Assembly (NCBI GenBank): GCA_022447605.1
Contig: JAKVBG010000018.1
Span: 1 to 64,000, forward strand
DNA: 64,000 nt
Source of the DNA: Mariniblastus sp.
Lineage (GTDB): Bacteria; Planctomycetota; Planctomycetia; Pirellulales; Pirellulaceae
Direction: 5' to 3'
The notes under the pieces are model-generated. The model was not told the DNA's origin. It was given only the letters and a program-made list of their open reading frames with translations, and did no database searches. The stretch's first letter is position 1. Each line of letters starts with the position of its first letter. Shown here piece after piece: positions 35,696 to 43,798 of this stretch. Made by a program: the position numbers and the translations under genes.

Positions 35696-37894
35696 ATGAA
35701 ACTAGTCCTTGCCATTTTGACTGCGACGGCGATCGGCCTCGGATTCTGGAATCCCGGGGACACGAATGACCGGTCCATTCCTGCTGGCGCCACTCACGGG
35801 CCACCTGGAGACGGCGAAGTGGTCGATTTCAAGAACGACCTGATTCCCATGTTTACCAAGTTGGGATGCAATGCCGGGAAATGTCACGGGTCGGCCATTG
35901 GGCGGGGTGATTTCAAGTTATCACTCTACGGGGGCACCCCGCGGGCCGACTACGATGAAATCGTCCGCAAGCTGGGAGGTCGACGGGTCAATTTTAATGC
36001 ACCTTCCTCGAGCCTCTTGTTCCAGAAACCGGCCGAGTACGTCGAACATGGCGGTGGAACCCTGTTGACCGACGGTGACCAGCATGCCGAGCCGTTGCTG
36101 CGATGGATTCGGCAAGGGGCGCCTTACAAGGAACAGCGCCAGTTAACAAAAATCGAGGTCACCCCCAGTCGGTTGGTCGCTCATGCCCCGGGAGAGAAAA
36201 CTACCTTGCAGGTGACGGCCCATTACGATGACGGCCAGGTTCGTGACGTAACCCACCTGACCCAGTTCGTGGCCGAGGATCCGACGGCCGTCTCGGTCGA
36301 CAGTGAACAAGCGACCGCCGTGGTGGCCCGGTCCGGACGACATATCGTCATCGCCCGTTATGCCACCGAAGTGGTACCCATTGAAATCATGGTCCCGGTT
36401 ACCGATTCCGTCGTCGACCTCTCTTCCGAGCCCCGTCACAACGAAGTCGACGAACAGGTCATCAAGGTACTCACGGAACTTCGCTTGCCCCCTTCCCCGG
36501 CGGTCGACGACCGGACTTTTTTGCGAAGAATCACGCTCGACCTGACCGGCCGCCTGCCAACTTCTGGCCGCGCTACTGGTTCGGAATACCAAAACCGCGA
36601 AGCCATGGTCGATGAATTGCTCGCCTCGGAAGAGTTTGTCCATTTTTATACGTTGAAACTGGCCAAGCTATTGCGGATTCAGTCCAAAATTGACAAGAAC
36701 AAGGTCACCACGACCCCCGAGGCCGCACGCGCCTTCCACGACTGGCTGGCCAGCCAGCTGCGCGAGGGAGTCGGCTATGACCAGATGGCCCGCACCATCC
36801 TCACCGCGACCGGCGATTCCTCGAAGTACGGTCCCGCCACCTTTTATACGTCCGCCGAAGACCCCCGGCTACAAACCGAATTCGTCACCGAGGTCTTTAT
36901 GGCGAGCCGGATGAAATGCGCCAACTGCCACAATCATCCTCTCGATAAATGGACACAAGACGACTTCCATGGCCTGACGGCGATGTTTTCCAAGTTGACG
37001 CGGAGCCAGGTCATCCGCATCAACCCGATCGGCAAGAACATCCATCCCAACACGGGTGAGGCAGCCGCCATGAAGATTCCGGGTGGGACGATCCTGCCAG
37101 CCGAAACCCAAGATGGTCGTCAAGCGTTTGCTGACTGGCTAACGGCCCGGGAAAACCGTTACTTCGCCAAGGCGATTGTAAACCGGCTGTGGAAATCCCT
37201 CATGGGTCGCGGCCTGGTCGAACCGGTCGATGATTTCCGATCCACCAACCCGGCCAGCCACCCGGCCCTCCTCGACCAGTTGGCCCAAGACTTCATACAG
37301 CACGGTTATGATTTGCGTCATACACTGAAAACGATCGCCCTCAGTTCGACGTACGGGCGGAGCTCGAACCCTGTCGAGGGGAACGAAGCGGATGACCGGT
37401 TTTATTCTCACATGGTTCGCAAGCCGCTCGAACCGGAAGTGCTGGCCGATGCCATCTCGGACGTGCTGGGTGTGGTCGACCAATATGGCGACGAGCTGCC
37501 CGGCACCCGCGCGGTTCAACTGCGGGATGGCGCGATTCGTTCCGATGCGCTCGATATCCTGGGCCGTTGCAACCGCACCAACTCGTGTGAAGGCGCCCCT
37601 TCGCCGACCGGTCCTCTGGCACAAAAACTACACCTGTTCAACGGTGCACTTTTGAACGGCAGGATTGGCGCCAGCGGCGGGCGACTCGACCGTTTGATCG
37701 AAACGAATCGTAACCCGCTGGAAATTGTGCGGGAATTTTACCAGGTCGCTTTGAATCGAGCGCCGAGCGAAGAAGAGATTAAATTAGTCTCAAGGTGGCT
37801 GGACGATCAACAACCTGCCGCGTCGCAACGTGAGGTGCTGGAAGATTTTGTCTGGAGTATCGTCACCTGCCAGGAATTTGTTGCCAATCACTGA
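35696..37894 (+). CDS. DUF1549/DUF1553 protein (planctomycete cytochrome-associated family)
   Basis: 732-residue exported protein. After a signal (MKLVLAILTATAIGLGFW) comes FTKLGCNAGKCHGSAIG with a CNAGKCH element like that of the planctomycete cytochrome C domain, then a Big-type bacterial immunoglobulin domain (KIEVTPSRLVAHAPGEKTTLQV). DUF1549 follows (TFLRRITLDLTGRLPT, MKCANCHNHPLDKWTQDDFHGL containing CANCH), then DUF1553 (ENRYFAKAIVNRLWKSLMGRGLVEPVDDFR, LRHTLKTIALSSTYGRSS). These proteins always pair with DUF1501 proteins, which is the case here. Function is unknown; it may handle haem-linked oxidation of polysaccharide fragments. Confidence 0.92.
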   Translation: MKLVLAILTATAIGLGFWNPGDTNDRSIPAGATHGPPGDGEVVDFKNDLIPMFTKLGCNAGKCHGSAIGRGDFKLSLYGGTPRADYDEIVRKLGGRRVNFNAPSSSLLFQKPAEYVEHGGGTLLTDGDQHAEPLLRWIRQGAPYKEQRQLTKIEVTPSRLVAHAPGEKTTLQVTAHYDDGQVRDVTHLTQFVAEDPTAVSVDSEQATAVVARSGRHIVIARYATEVVPIEIMVPVTDSVVDLSSEPRHNEVDEQVIKVLTELRLPPSPAVDDRTFLRRITLDLTGRLPTSGRATGSEYQNREAMVDELLASEEFVHFYTLKLAKLLRIQSKIDKNKVTTTPEAARAFHDWLASQLREGVGYDQMARTILTATGDSSKYGPATFYTSAEDPRLQTEFVTEVFMASRMKCANCHNHPLDKWTQDDFHGLTAMFSKLTRSQVIRINPIGKNIHPNTGEAAAMKIPGGTILPAETQDGRQAFADWLTARENRYFAKAIVNRLWKSLMGRGLVEPVDDFRSTNPASHPALLDQLAQDFIQHGYDLRHTLKTIALSSTYGRSSNPVEGNEADDRFYSHMVRKPLEPEVLADAISDVLGVVDQYGDELPGTRAVQLRDGAIRSDALDILGRCNRTNSCEGAPSPTGPLAQKLHLFNGALLNGRIGASGGRLDRLIETNRNPLEIVREFYQVALNRAPSEEEIKLVSRWLDDQQPAASQREVLEDFVWSIVTCQEFVANH

Positions 37895-37948
37895 TTGGAA
37901 TCCGCCAGCGGTGGAACCTTGAAACCACGACCGAGAAAACGAGGCCCC

Positions 37949-39331
37949 ATGAATACCCAGAAACGCTGCGATGGCACGACACGACGTGATTTCGTACGTG
38001 TTGGCGGACTGACAGCCCTCGGTTTGGGTTTGGGTAAGTTCCTGCAGTTACAACGTGCGGCAGCCGCCGTTCCTGTCAACCGCTGGCAATCGGCCGGGAA
38101 AGCGAAGGCGTGTATCCTGATCTGGCTGGATGGTGGGGCGAGCCATCTCGACACCTGGGACCCGAAACCACAAGCGCCCACTGAGGTCCGGGGCCCATTC
38201 GATTCGATCGGCACCAACCTGCCCGGGATCCGGATCAGTGAACATATGCCGCAGACTGCCAAACTTTTGGACAAGCTCGCCCTGATCCGCAGCGTCACGT
38301 CGCCGTTTGGGGTCCACAATTTCGCCGTGCAGTACTTGATGACCGGTTACCAACCGACGCCTGCCATTGAGTACCCGGTGATCGGGTCAGTGGTGGCGCA
38401 TCTTCGAGAGTCGACCGGGGTCCTGCCGGCCAATATTGCTATTCCTCACCTTGTTTCCCGCGATGCGGCCGCCCTGGGCAACGGCTTCCTTCCCAACCGG
38501 ACGAAACATTTCTCGTTGGGCAGCGACCCGGGCAAGTCAGATTACCAGGTTCGCGATCTCGATTTTTTCCAGGGCCTCGATATTGCCAGGCTCGACCGAC
38601 GTCGCAAGATGGTCCAGGCACTGAACGAGTATGGCAGCCGCCAGTCGAAATCGACCGGCCCCGCCGACCCGGATCTCGAACGGGCTTACAACCTGATCGC
38701 ATCCGACCGCGCCAAGGCCGCGTTTGACCTGGCACAGGAACCGCGGCAGGTACGGGAACGTTACACGATCGATCCGCGGGCCAACCTGGCCGATTCCAAC
38801 AACATCGGCCAACAATGCCTGTTGGCCCGCCGCCTGGTCGAACGGGGAGTCCCATTTGTGACGGTTAACAACACCGGCTGGGACAACCACCTCAACCTGG
38901 CTACCTATGCCAATCGGCACCCGGGCGATCCCCGCTCGGCAACCCACGCCTTGGTCCCAGGCCTGGACAAGGCATTGAGCGCCTTGATTGTTGACTTGGA
39001 AGAGCGGGGCATGTTGGAGGAGACGCTCGTCCTGGTCATGACCGACTTCGGACGCACACCGAAAATCAACAGCACAGGCGGTCGGGATCACTGGCCCAAC
39101 TGCTTCAGCGTGGCGATGGCCGGCGGCGGCGTCCAAGGAGGACAGGTGATCGGTGCCAGCGACGCGCTCGGCGAATTTGTCGAGGACCGACCGATCCATC
39201 CCGGCGACCTCTCATCGACCATTTACACGCTACTGGGGATCGACCCGTCCCACGAATTACATACCCCCGACGGGCGACCGATCCGGATCGGCCCCCAGGA
39301 ATCAAAGGTGATCGAGGAACTTCTGGTATGA
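37949..39331 (+). CDS. DUF1501 protein with twin-arginine signal
   Basis: 460 residues, sulfatase/alkaline-phosphatase-fold family of unknown reaction. ATG 37949 has GAGG four bases upstream. Tat signal TTRRDFVRVGGLTALGLGLG; family blocks CILIWLDGGASHLDTWDPKP, TSVPRVRGPFDSI-like start, TVNNTGWDNHLN, LVMTDFGRTPKIN, GRDHWPNCFSVAMAGGGV and ALGEFVEDRPIHPGDLSSTIYTLLGI. Such metal-phosphoesterase-like sites (Asp, His) suggest hydrolysis. It is downstream of its DUF1549/1553 partner by 54 bases and overlaps the next gene by 4 bases (ATGA). Confidence 0.93.
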   Translation: MNTQKRCDGTTRRDFVRVGGLTALGLGLGKFLQLQRAAAAVPVNRWQSAGKAKACILIWLDGGASHLDTWDPKPQAPTEVRGPFDSIGTNLPGIRISEHMPQTAKLLDKLALIRSVTSPFGVHNFAVQYLMTGYQPTPAIEYPVIGSVVAHLRESTGVLPANIAIPHLVSRDAAALGNGFLPNRTKHFSLGSDPGKSDYQVRDLDFFQGLDIARLDRRRKMVQALNEYGSRQSKSTGPADPDLERAYNLIASDRAKAAFDLAQEPRQVRERYTIDPRANLADSNNIGQQCLLARRLVERGVPFVTVNNTGWDNHLNLATYANRHPGDPRSATHALVPGLDKALSALIVDLEERGMLEETLVLVMTDFGRTPKINSTGGRDHWPNCFSVAMAGGGVQGGQVIGASDALGEFVEDRPIHPGDLSSTIYTLLGIDPSHELHTPDGRPIRIGPQESKVIEELLV

Positions 39332-40275
39332 CCAATCGTCCTCTCGATTGGCCTTTCGGCCTTTTCTCGCTGCTGGCACTCGGTGTCGCGAGTCTGTTGG
39401 CCGGACAGGAACCGCCCATCACGGATCTCACCTTTGCGCCCGACGGTCAATCGCTGGTCGCCTGTTCACAACGAGGCCTGCACATCTACCGCTGGCCGGA
39501 CCTGGAATTACAGCAACGTGTCGACGTGGCGGCCGACAACCTGCACGCGGTCCGTTTTTCACCGGACGGCAACCGTTTGGCCGTGGGTGGCGGAAACCCG
39601 GCAGAGGAGGGGAGTGTCGAAATTTTTTCCTGGCCCGATTACCGTTCACTGACCAAGTTATCGGGCCATGACGATTCGGTACTGGCCATCGAGTGGGCTG
39701 GCCCCCAGCAACTCGTGTCGGTCGGCCTTGACCGTCAAGTTATCAGCTGGGACCTTTCACGAGGCGAACCCCAGGCAACCTTGCAGGGTCACTCGCGGGG
39801 AGTGAGCGCCATCGGAATTTTACCCGACAACCAATGGGTCACGGCAGGCCACGATCGATCGGTACGCGTCTGGAATGGTAAATCGGGGGCCCTGGTCCGC
39901 ACCCTCAACCAGCACAACGGCTCGGTACATGCGCTGGCCACCTGTCCCGCGACCGTCAACCAACCGATGATTGCCACGGCCGCAGAGGACCGGAGCATTC
40001 GATTCTGGCAACCGACCATCGGTCGCATGATGCGGTATATTCGGCTGGAATCGGTACCGCTCGACGTCACCTGGATCGACGGATCCCACCTGGTCGCGGC
40101 TTGTGCGGACGGCCAAATCCGCCTGGTGGACACGGACCAGGTTACGTTGATGAAGACGATGCCCGCCATCGACGGTTGGGCGTACGCTGTAGCCCGGCAC
40201 CCCCAGGACGGCACGGTCGTCGTGGGCGGTAGTCATGGTCAGCTGAAATCGCTATCGCTGCCAAGCGAAGAGTAA
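39328..40275 (+). CDS. WD40-repeat exported protein
   Basis: 315 residues with a hydrophobic signal (LFSLLALGVASLLA) followed by about six WD40 blades, for example LTFAPDGQSLVACSQRGLHIYRW, VRFSPDGNRLAVGGG, VLAIEWAGPQQLVSVGLDRQVISWDL, IGILPDNQWVTAGHDRSVRVWNGKSG and IATAAEDRSIRFWQPT. It forms a beta-propeller scaffold. The start ATG overlaps the DUF1501 stop (ATGA), so it is translationally coupled and probably belongs to the same complex. Confidence 0.92.
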   Translation: MTNRPLDWPFGLFSLLALGVASLLAGQEPPITDLTFAPDGQSLVACSQRGLHIYRWPDLELQQRVDVAADNLHAVRFSPDGNRLAVGGGNPAEEGSVEIFSWPDYRSLTKLSGHDDSVLAIEWAGPQQLVSVGLDRQVISWDLSRGEPQATLQGHSRGVSAIGILPDNQWVTAGHDRSVRVWNGKSGALVRTLNQHNGSVHALATCPATVNQPMIATAAEDRSIRFWQPTIGRMMRYIRLESVPLDVTWIDGSHLVAACADGQIRLVDTDQVTLMKTMPAIDGWAYAVARHPQDGTVVVGGSHGQLKSLSLPSEE

Positions 40276-40308
40276 ACCGCGCTGCTTCCGCCTCGCGTGA
40301 ACGACCGC

Positions 40309-41274
40309 TCAGTCGCGAAACGTTCGGTGACAGTCCTGGCAGTTTTTCCGGACCCCTTCCACCAGGCGCTTTACCTCGTCAACCGGCAAGGTAGCACCTG
40401 CTCCCTGGTTTACCTTTAGACGAAGTTGCCGGGCGCTTTCCTCGGCCTGTGCCATCAGCTGACCATATTCCGTGCGAGGCATCGGCTCGTTTCGCAGCAG
40501 TTCGGCCAGTTTTTCCTCCAGCAACAACGCCTGGTGGGCCAGATTGAGATCGGGTTGGTCGGCCGGCGGGCCGCCACCTCGGTTGAGAAGCTGTTGCAAC
40601 GTATCGAAATGTTGTTCCATTTTAACCATCGATTCAACAACGGGCGCCGCCGGAGCAAACGACGGAAACTCGTCGGATGTCTGTCGCAATGTCTCAACCG
40701 AAAACGGTTTCGCCTCGTCGACAGAACGGTACAGTCCCTGGTACCGGGGACTGGTACCGGCCTGTTCCAGGAAACGGCGTGCTCGCCGAACTGAAATCCA
40801 GTCCAGACCGACGCAGGCGACTGCCGCTGCGGCCGGCGCCCGGTGTTGACCACTGTGACAATGGACATAGACGGGAGAACCGGCTGACTGGAGCGCCTTG
40901 GCCAATTTCCTTGCGTGACCGGGGGGAACACCACCATAACCTTGGGGCAAGTGGACGTAGGAGAGCGCAAACCGGGAGGCCAACTCCAGTTTGGGTCGAG
41001 CGCCATCGACCGAGATCACCCGCTTCACACCCAACTCGGCCAAGCTGGCGAAACCGGTTGCACCCTCTGGCTGCCCGCCTGAATAGACCCCGGGACAGAT
41101 TTGATGCAGGTTCGGCAGGCCCTGCTTGGTCAGCGGTCCCAACCGGGATGGAACCGCGACCGGGTCTTCGAACCTGCGAATCGGCCAGGCATCGCCATCA
41201 CTCACCAGGAAATGCCCCAGCCCAATCAGACCCAACGCAAATAGCAGGATTACCAGAATCGATTGGCGGTTCAT
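40309..41274 (-). CDS. Tyrosine-phosphatase-like protein with C-terminal haem-c motif
   Basis: 321-residue protein anchored or exported by MNRQSILVILLFALGLIGLG. Residues 50-200 match the dual-specificity phosphatase fold: ICPGVYSGGQPEG at the start and the P-loop VHCHSGQHR (Cys139-x5-Arg145), with the general acid region YVHLPQGYGG before it. The last residues KNCQDCHRTFRD (Cys312-x-x-Cys315-His316) are a cytochrome c-type motif after a helical segment, similar to cytochrome c prime-like helical domains. Combination of both in one exported protein is unusual. It converges on the WD40 gene. Confidence 0.82.
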   Translation of the reverse strand: MNRQSILVILLFALGLIGLGHFLVSDGDAWPIRRFEDPVAVPSRLGPLTKQGLPNLHQICPGVYSGGQPEGATGFASLAELGVKRVISVDGARPKLELASRFALSYVHLPQGYGGVPPGHARKLAKALQSAGSPVYVHCHSGQHRAPAAAAVACVGLDWISVRRARRFLEQAGTSPRYQGLYRSVDEAKPFSVETLRQTSDEFPSFAPAAPVVESMVKMEQHFDTLQQLLNRGGGPPADQPDLNLAHQALLLEEKLAELLRNEPMPRTEYGQLMAQAEESARQLRLKVNQGAGATLPVDEVKRLVEGVRKNCQDCHRTFRD

Positions 41275-41761
41275 GATGAAATGGGCCTGCCAGCTGAAAC
41301 GAGCCAAGAACCCCACATTTTATCCCTGCCAACAGGTCGAAGCCAGTTGGCAGGACGCGTGGCCGGTTCCAAGGAGTCGACCAATACCAGCCATCGTTTA
41401 GGCGGTAGCCCGTGATTCGGCCAACAACAGGGCGGGTTTCACGAGGCCGTGAACCGCCATTTGAGCCGGTCAAAAAAAACGCGTTTCTGGTCGAACAAGA
41501 CGACACCCCCGGTGGCAAACCGAGCCGGACAGCCCGGCCCGGGAGGCTTTTGGACCTTTTCCTAATGTCCTGATTTTGTAGAATGACGATCCTGCCAGAG
41601 GAGAGCGGCCAACATCGCCCGGCAAAACCGCCATTCAACGGGCGCCCGGGATGATCGCCGACACCTCTTCTAGGCAGACTGCTTCGCAGCATGGGCAAGG
41701 CAGGGGAGGGGTCACCCGCTGGCCAGTTCTCCTGCAAAATCCCATTGCGAACAACCGAAAT
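41275..41761. other. Intergenic region upstream of tRNA-Ser
   Basis: 487 bases without a convincing gene; the frames through it are not supported by ribosome binding sites. A TTTTCC / TAGAAT pair with 16-base spacing near 41558-41585 is a weak promoter candidate, some 180 bases upstream of the tRNA. Confidence 0.45.
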
Positions 41762-41850
41762 GGAGATGTGGCTGAGTGGTCGAAAGCGCCGGTTTGCTAA
41801 ATCGGTGATGGAGTCAAATCCATCCGCAGGTTCGAATCCTGTCGTCTCCG
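41762..41850 (+). tRNA. tRNA-Ser(GCT)
   Basis: 89 bases. The acceptor stem GGAGATG pairs with CGTCTCC (41843-41849) with one T-G pair; discriminator G at 41850. The anticodon loop TTGCTAA has anticodon GCT at 41796-41798, the T-arm GGTTCGAATCC is present, and the long variable arm is typical of serine tRNA. The 3' CCA is not encoded. It reads AGC/AGU codons. Confidence 0.97.
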
Positions 41851-41857
41851 CTTACAG

Positions 41858-41896
41858 AATCGCCCGACTGGCTGTGTGCCATTGGGCGATTTTTTT
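41858..41896 (+). terminator. Rho-independent terminator of tRNA-Ser
   Basis: AATCGCCC (41858-41865) pairs with GGGCGATT (41884-41891); inside, TGGC and GCCA form a second stem. The hairpin is followed by a run of T. It starts 8 bases after the tRNA. Confidence 0.88.
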
Positions 41897-41955
41897 ATCT
41901 GCCAGTGCGCAGCGCGCGATCGCCTGACCGATCGCCTGACCGTTACGGGGAAGGC

Positions 41956-42444
41956 CTACTCCTGGTTGGTCAATTCCAAGTGCAAGGGCCCGTTTTCCGG
42001 GCCGACCTGGACCGTCAATCCCGATGTCTCGAAATCGGCATAACGTTCCGGCACCAAGCTGGTCACCTCAACCTGGTTGGAGACAGCTAACTCGGTACCA
42101 TCGTCCAGCCCCTCTTCCTCTTCTTCGTTCGGCTCCATGTCTGCCGGTTGCACCGTCTTTTTCAACGAGACGATGACCTGGTGGTCGCCGGGCAAGGCCC
42201 CGTCACCCTGTCGGTAGGTGGTGATCTCAAAACGCCCTGCAGCATCCGTTACACCGTAACCGTTGCTCCCCCCATCCACCGGTTTGAGCATGATGGCGGC
42301 CCCTTCCAGTGGTTCGCCATCGAGTGTGACGCTACCCGACAAAGGATACGTCGACGGGTTCGAACCGGAACAGCCAAGCAGACAGGGGAACGTGGCCAGC
42401 GTCATGAGAGCGACGCCAACCGCAAACCGGTTTAGGGATCCCAT
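41956..42444 (-). CDS. Lipoprotein with transthyretin/carboxypeptidase-regulatory-like domain
   Basis: 162 residues, lipidated at Cys25 ([12 protein letters not shown]). [62 protein letters not shown] is a typical small beta-sandwich of the carboxypeptidase-regulatory/DUF4198 type, common behind DUF1559 genes in planctomycetes. An acidic run ([13 protein letters not shown]) breaks the domain. The start lies 13 bases inside the upstream pseudopilin gene, so the two are coupled. Confidence 0.85.
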   Translation of the reverse strand: MGSLNRFAVGVALMTLATFPCLLGCSGSNPSTYPLSGSVTLDGEPLEGAAIMLKPVDGGSNGYGVTDAAGRFEITTYRQGDGALPGDHQVIVSLKKTVQPADMEPNEEEEEGLDDGTELAVSNQVEVTSLVPERYADFETSGLTVQVGPENGPLHLELTNQE

Positions 42445-43376
42445 TCGGCCACCTCTTTATCTGCCTTGGCGCCCAGCAGGTTGAACAGGTCCGGGTCGAT
42501 ACTCTCCCGGATGAAATGCGTGCTGTTATCACCCATCAGGATATGCACGCCACTCGGATGATTCGATTTGAAACCGAATTCGCCGTTCCAGTTAGAAGGA
42601 TGAAACCGACCATCGGTAGCGTTCACGTCGCTGCATTCCCAGTTGATCGGAATCAAGGTCGACAACATTCCCTGGCCATTGTTGGTAGCTCCCCAACCCC
42701 GCTGGACGTGTCGTGAATCGGCACGCCGAACCTCGCCAAAGAAGATCACGTTCGATTGCCCATCAATGCAGTCTCGGAACTTGTAACAGACGGACAGGCG
42801 ATTGAATGGCCCGGCCGTCTGTTTCGGGTTGTTATAGGCACCAAACGCATTGGCATTCCAGACCGTCCAGAGCGGATTCGAGTGGTTCGGGTTGTCAATG
42901 TGGGCGGTCGGCCCCTTGGAAGCCAGGTAATTCGTAATCCCACGGCCATTGAAATATGTCTCGTCGCCATCGTCCGACGGGCAGACCAGCGTGGGGATCG
43001 TATGGGCCGCGATCAGCCTCCCATCGGCCATCTTCTGGTAATCCGGCTTGACGTTTGAACGAAAGTCATAGCTTTCATACAGGTTATTCTGCTCCAGGAA
43101 GGGGAGCAGCTGAATGATGATCGTGCCGTAGTTCCGGTCGCTGACATTCGTAAAATATGCCCCGGCCGGCATATGCCCGTGCACCCCTTCATAGTTGTGC
43201 AAGGCCAAACCGACCTGCCGAAGATTGTTGGCACACTGGGTTCGCCGGGCCGATTCTCGCACTTGTTGCACGGCCGGCAACAGCATCCCGATCAGGATCC
43301 CGATAATGGCGATAACCACCAGCAATTCAACGAGCGTAAATGCATTTCTGGAAACAGGGCGGGTTCGAGTCAACAC
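42432..43376 (-). CDS. DUF1559 pseudopilin-like protein (variant DN motif)
   Basis: 314 residues. GTG 43376 is chosen: GGAGG lies eight bases upstream and it gives a short leader [12 protein letters not shown] before [20 protein letters not shown]. An ATG at 43454 would add 26 residues that spoil the prepilin leader. The C-terminal motif reads [18 protein letters not shown], so the DG of the usual H-x9-DG is DN here. Otherwise length and layout are normal. It is followed by a transthyretin-like lipoprotein gene, a common arrangement in this phylum. Confidence 0.92.
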   Translation of the reverse strand: MLTRTRPVSRNAFTLVELLVVIAIIGILIGMLLPAVQQVRESARRTQCANNLRQVGLALHNYEGVHGHMPAGAYFTNVSDRNYGTIIIQLLPFLEQNNLYESYDFRSNVKPDYQKMADGRLIAAHTIPTLVCPSDDGDETYFNGRGITNYLASKGPTAHIDNPNHSNPLWTVWNANAFGAYNNPKQTAGPFNRLSVCYKFRDCIDGQSNVIFFGEVRRADSRHVQRGWGATNNGQGMLSTLIPINWECSDVNATDGRFHPSNWNGEFGFKSNHPSGVHILMGDNSTHFIRESIDPDLFNLLGAKADKEVAEWDP

Positions 43377-43798
43377 AGGGCGCACCTCCACACAAAACCT
43401 AAGAGCAGTCAGCCAGCGGTGGCGGGTTCGCTCAAACGGCAAAATAAACGTCATGAAACGGGTTCATGACCGTAACACAAATTGTGGGCCTGTTTCTGTT
43501 CCAACTGCAGTATGACTGACGTTTGGCTGAAATGCGAGAACGGCAAAGCACAAAATTGGCAGCCCCACCGATTTTTTAGTCGGATGAACGGCACAACCCG
43601 ATTGAAATTTCGATTCGGTTGCCACTGATCCACCCGCCAACCAGCGGCCGATTCCTCATTCGGTTCTTCCGGGTAACGCCCGAAATACGATCCCTCTTCC
43701 CCGCTTCCACCGACTGCGGTCGTGCAGTACCGGTCGCCCCTTGTTATGATCGAGAATCAGACCCGTTTATCGATATTCCGCCAACAATCGCTTCCGCC
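43377..43798. other. Divergent intergenic region
   Basis: 422 bases between the DUF1559 gene (minus) and the first J-domain gene (plus). It holds the perfect inverted repeat at 43451-43469, described separately. For the plus strand TTGTTATGAT (43741-43750) resembles an extended -10 but lacks a -35. No gene is visible. Confidence 0.5.
43451..43469. promoter_or_regulatory. Perfect inverted repeat, possible operator
   Basis: TCATGAA-N5-TTCATGA (43451-43457 and 43463-43469), 75 bases upstream of the DUF1559 start. The size and symmetry suit a dimeric repressor, but it may also be a weak hairpin. Confidence 0.35.
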
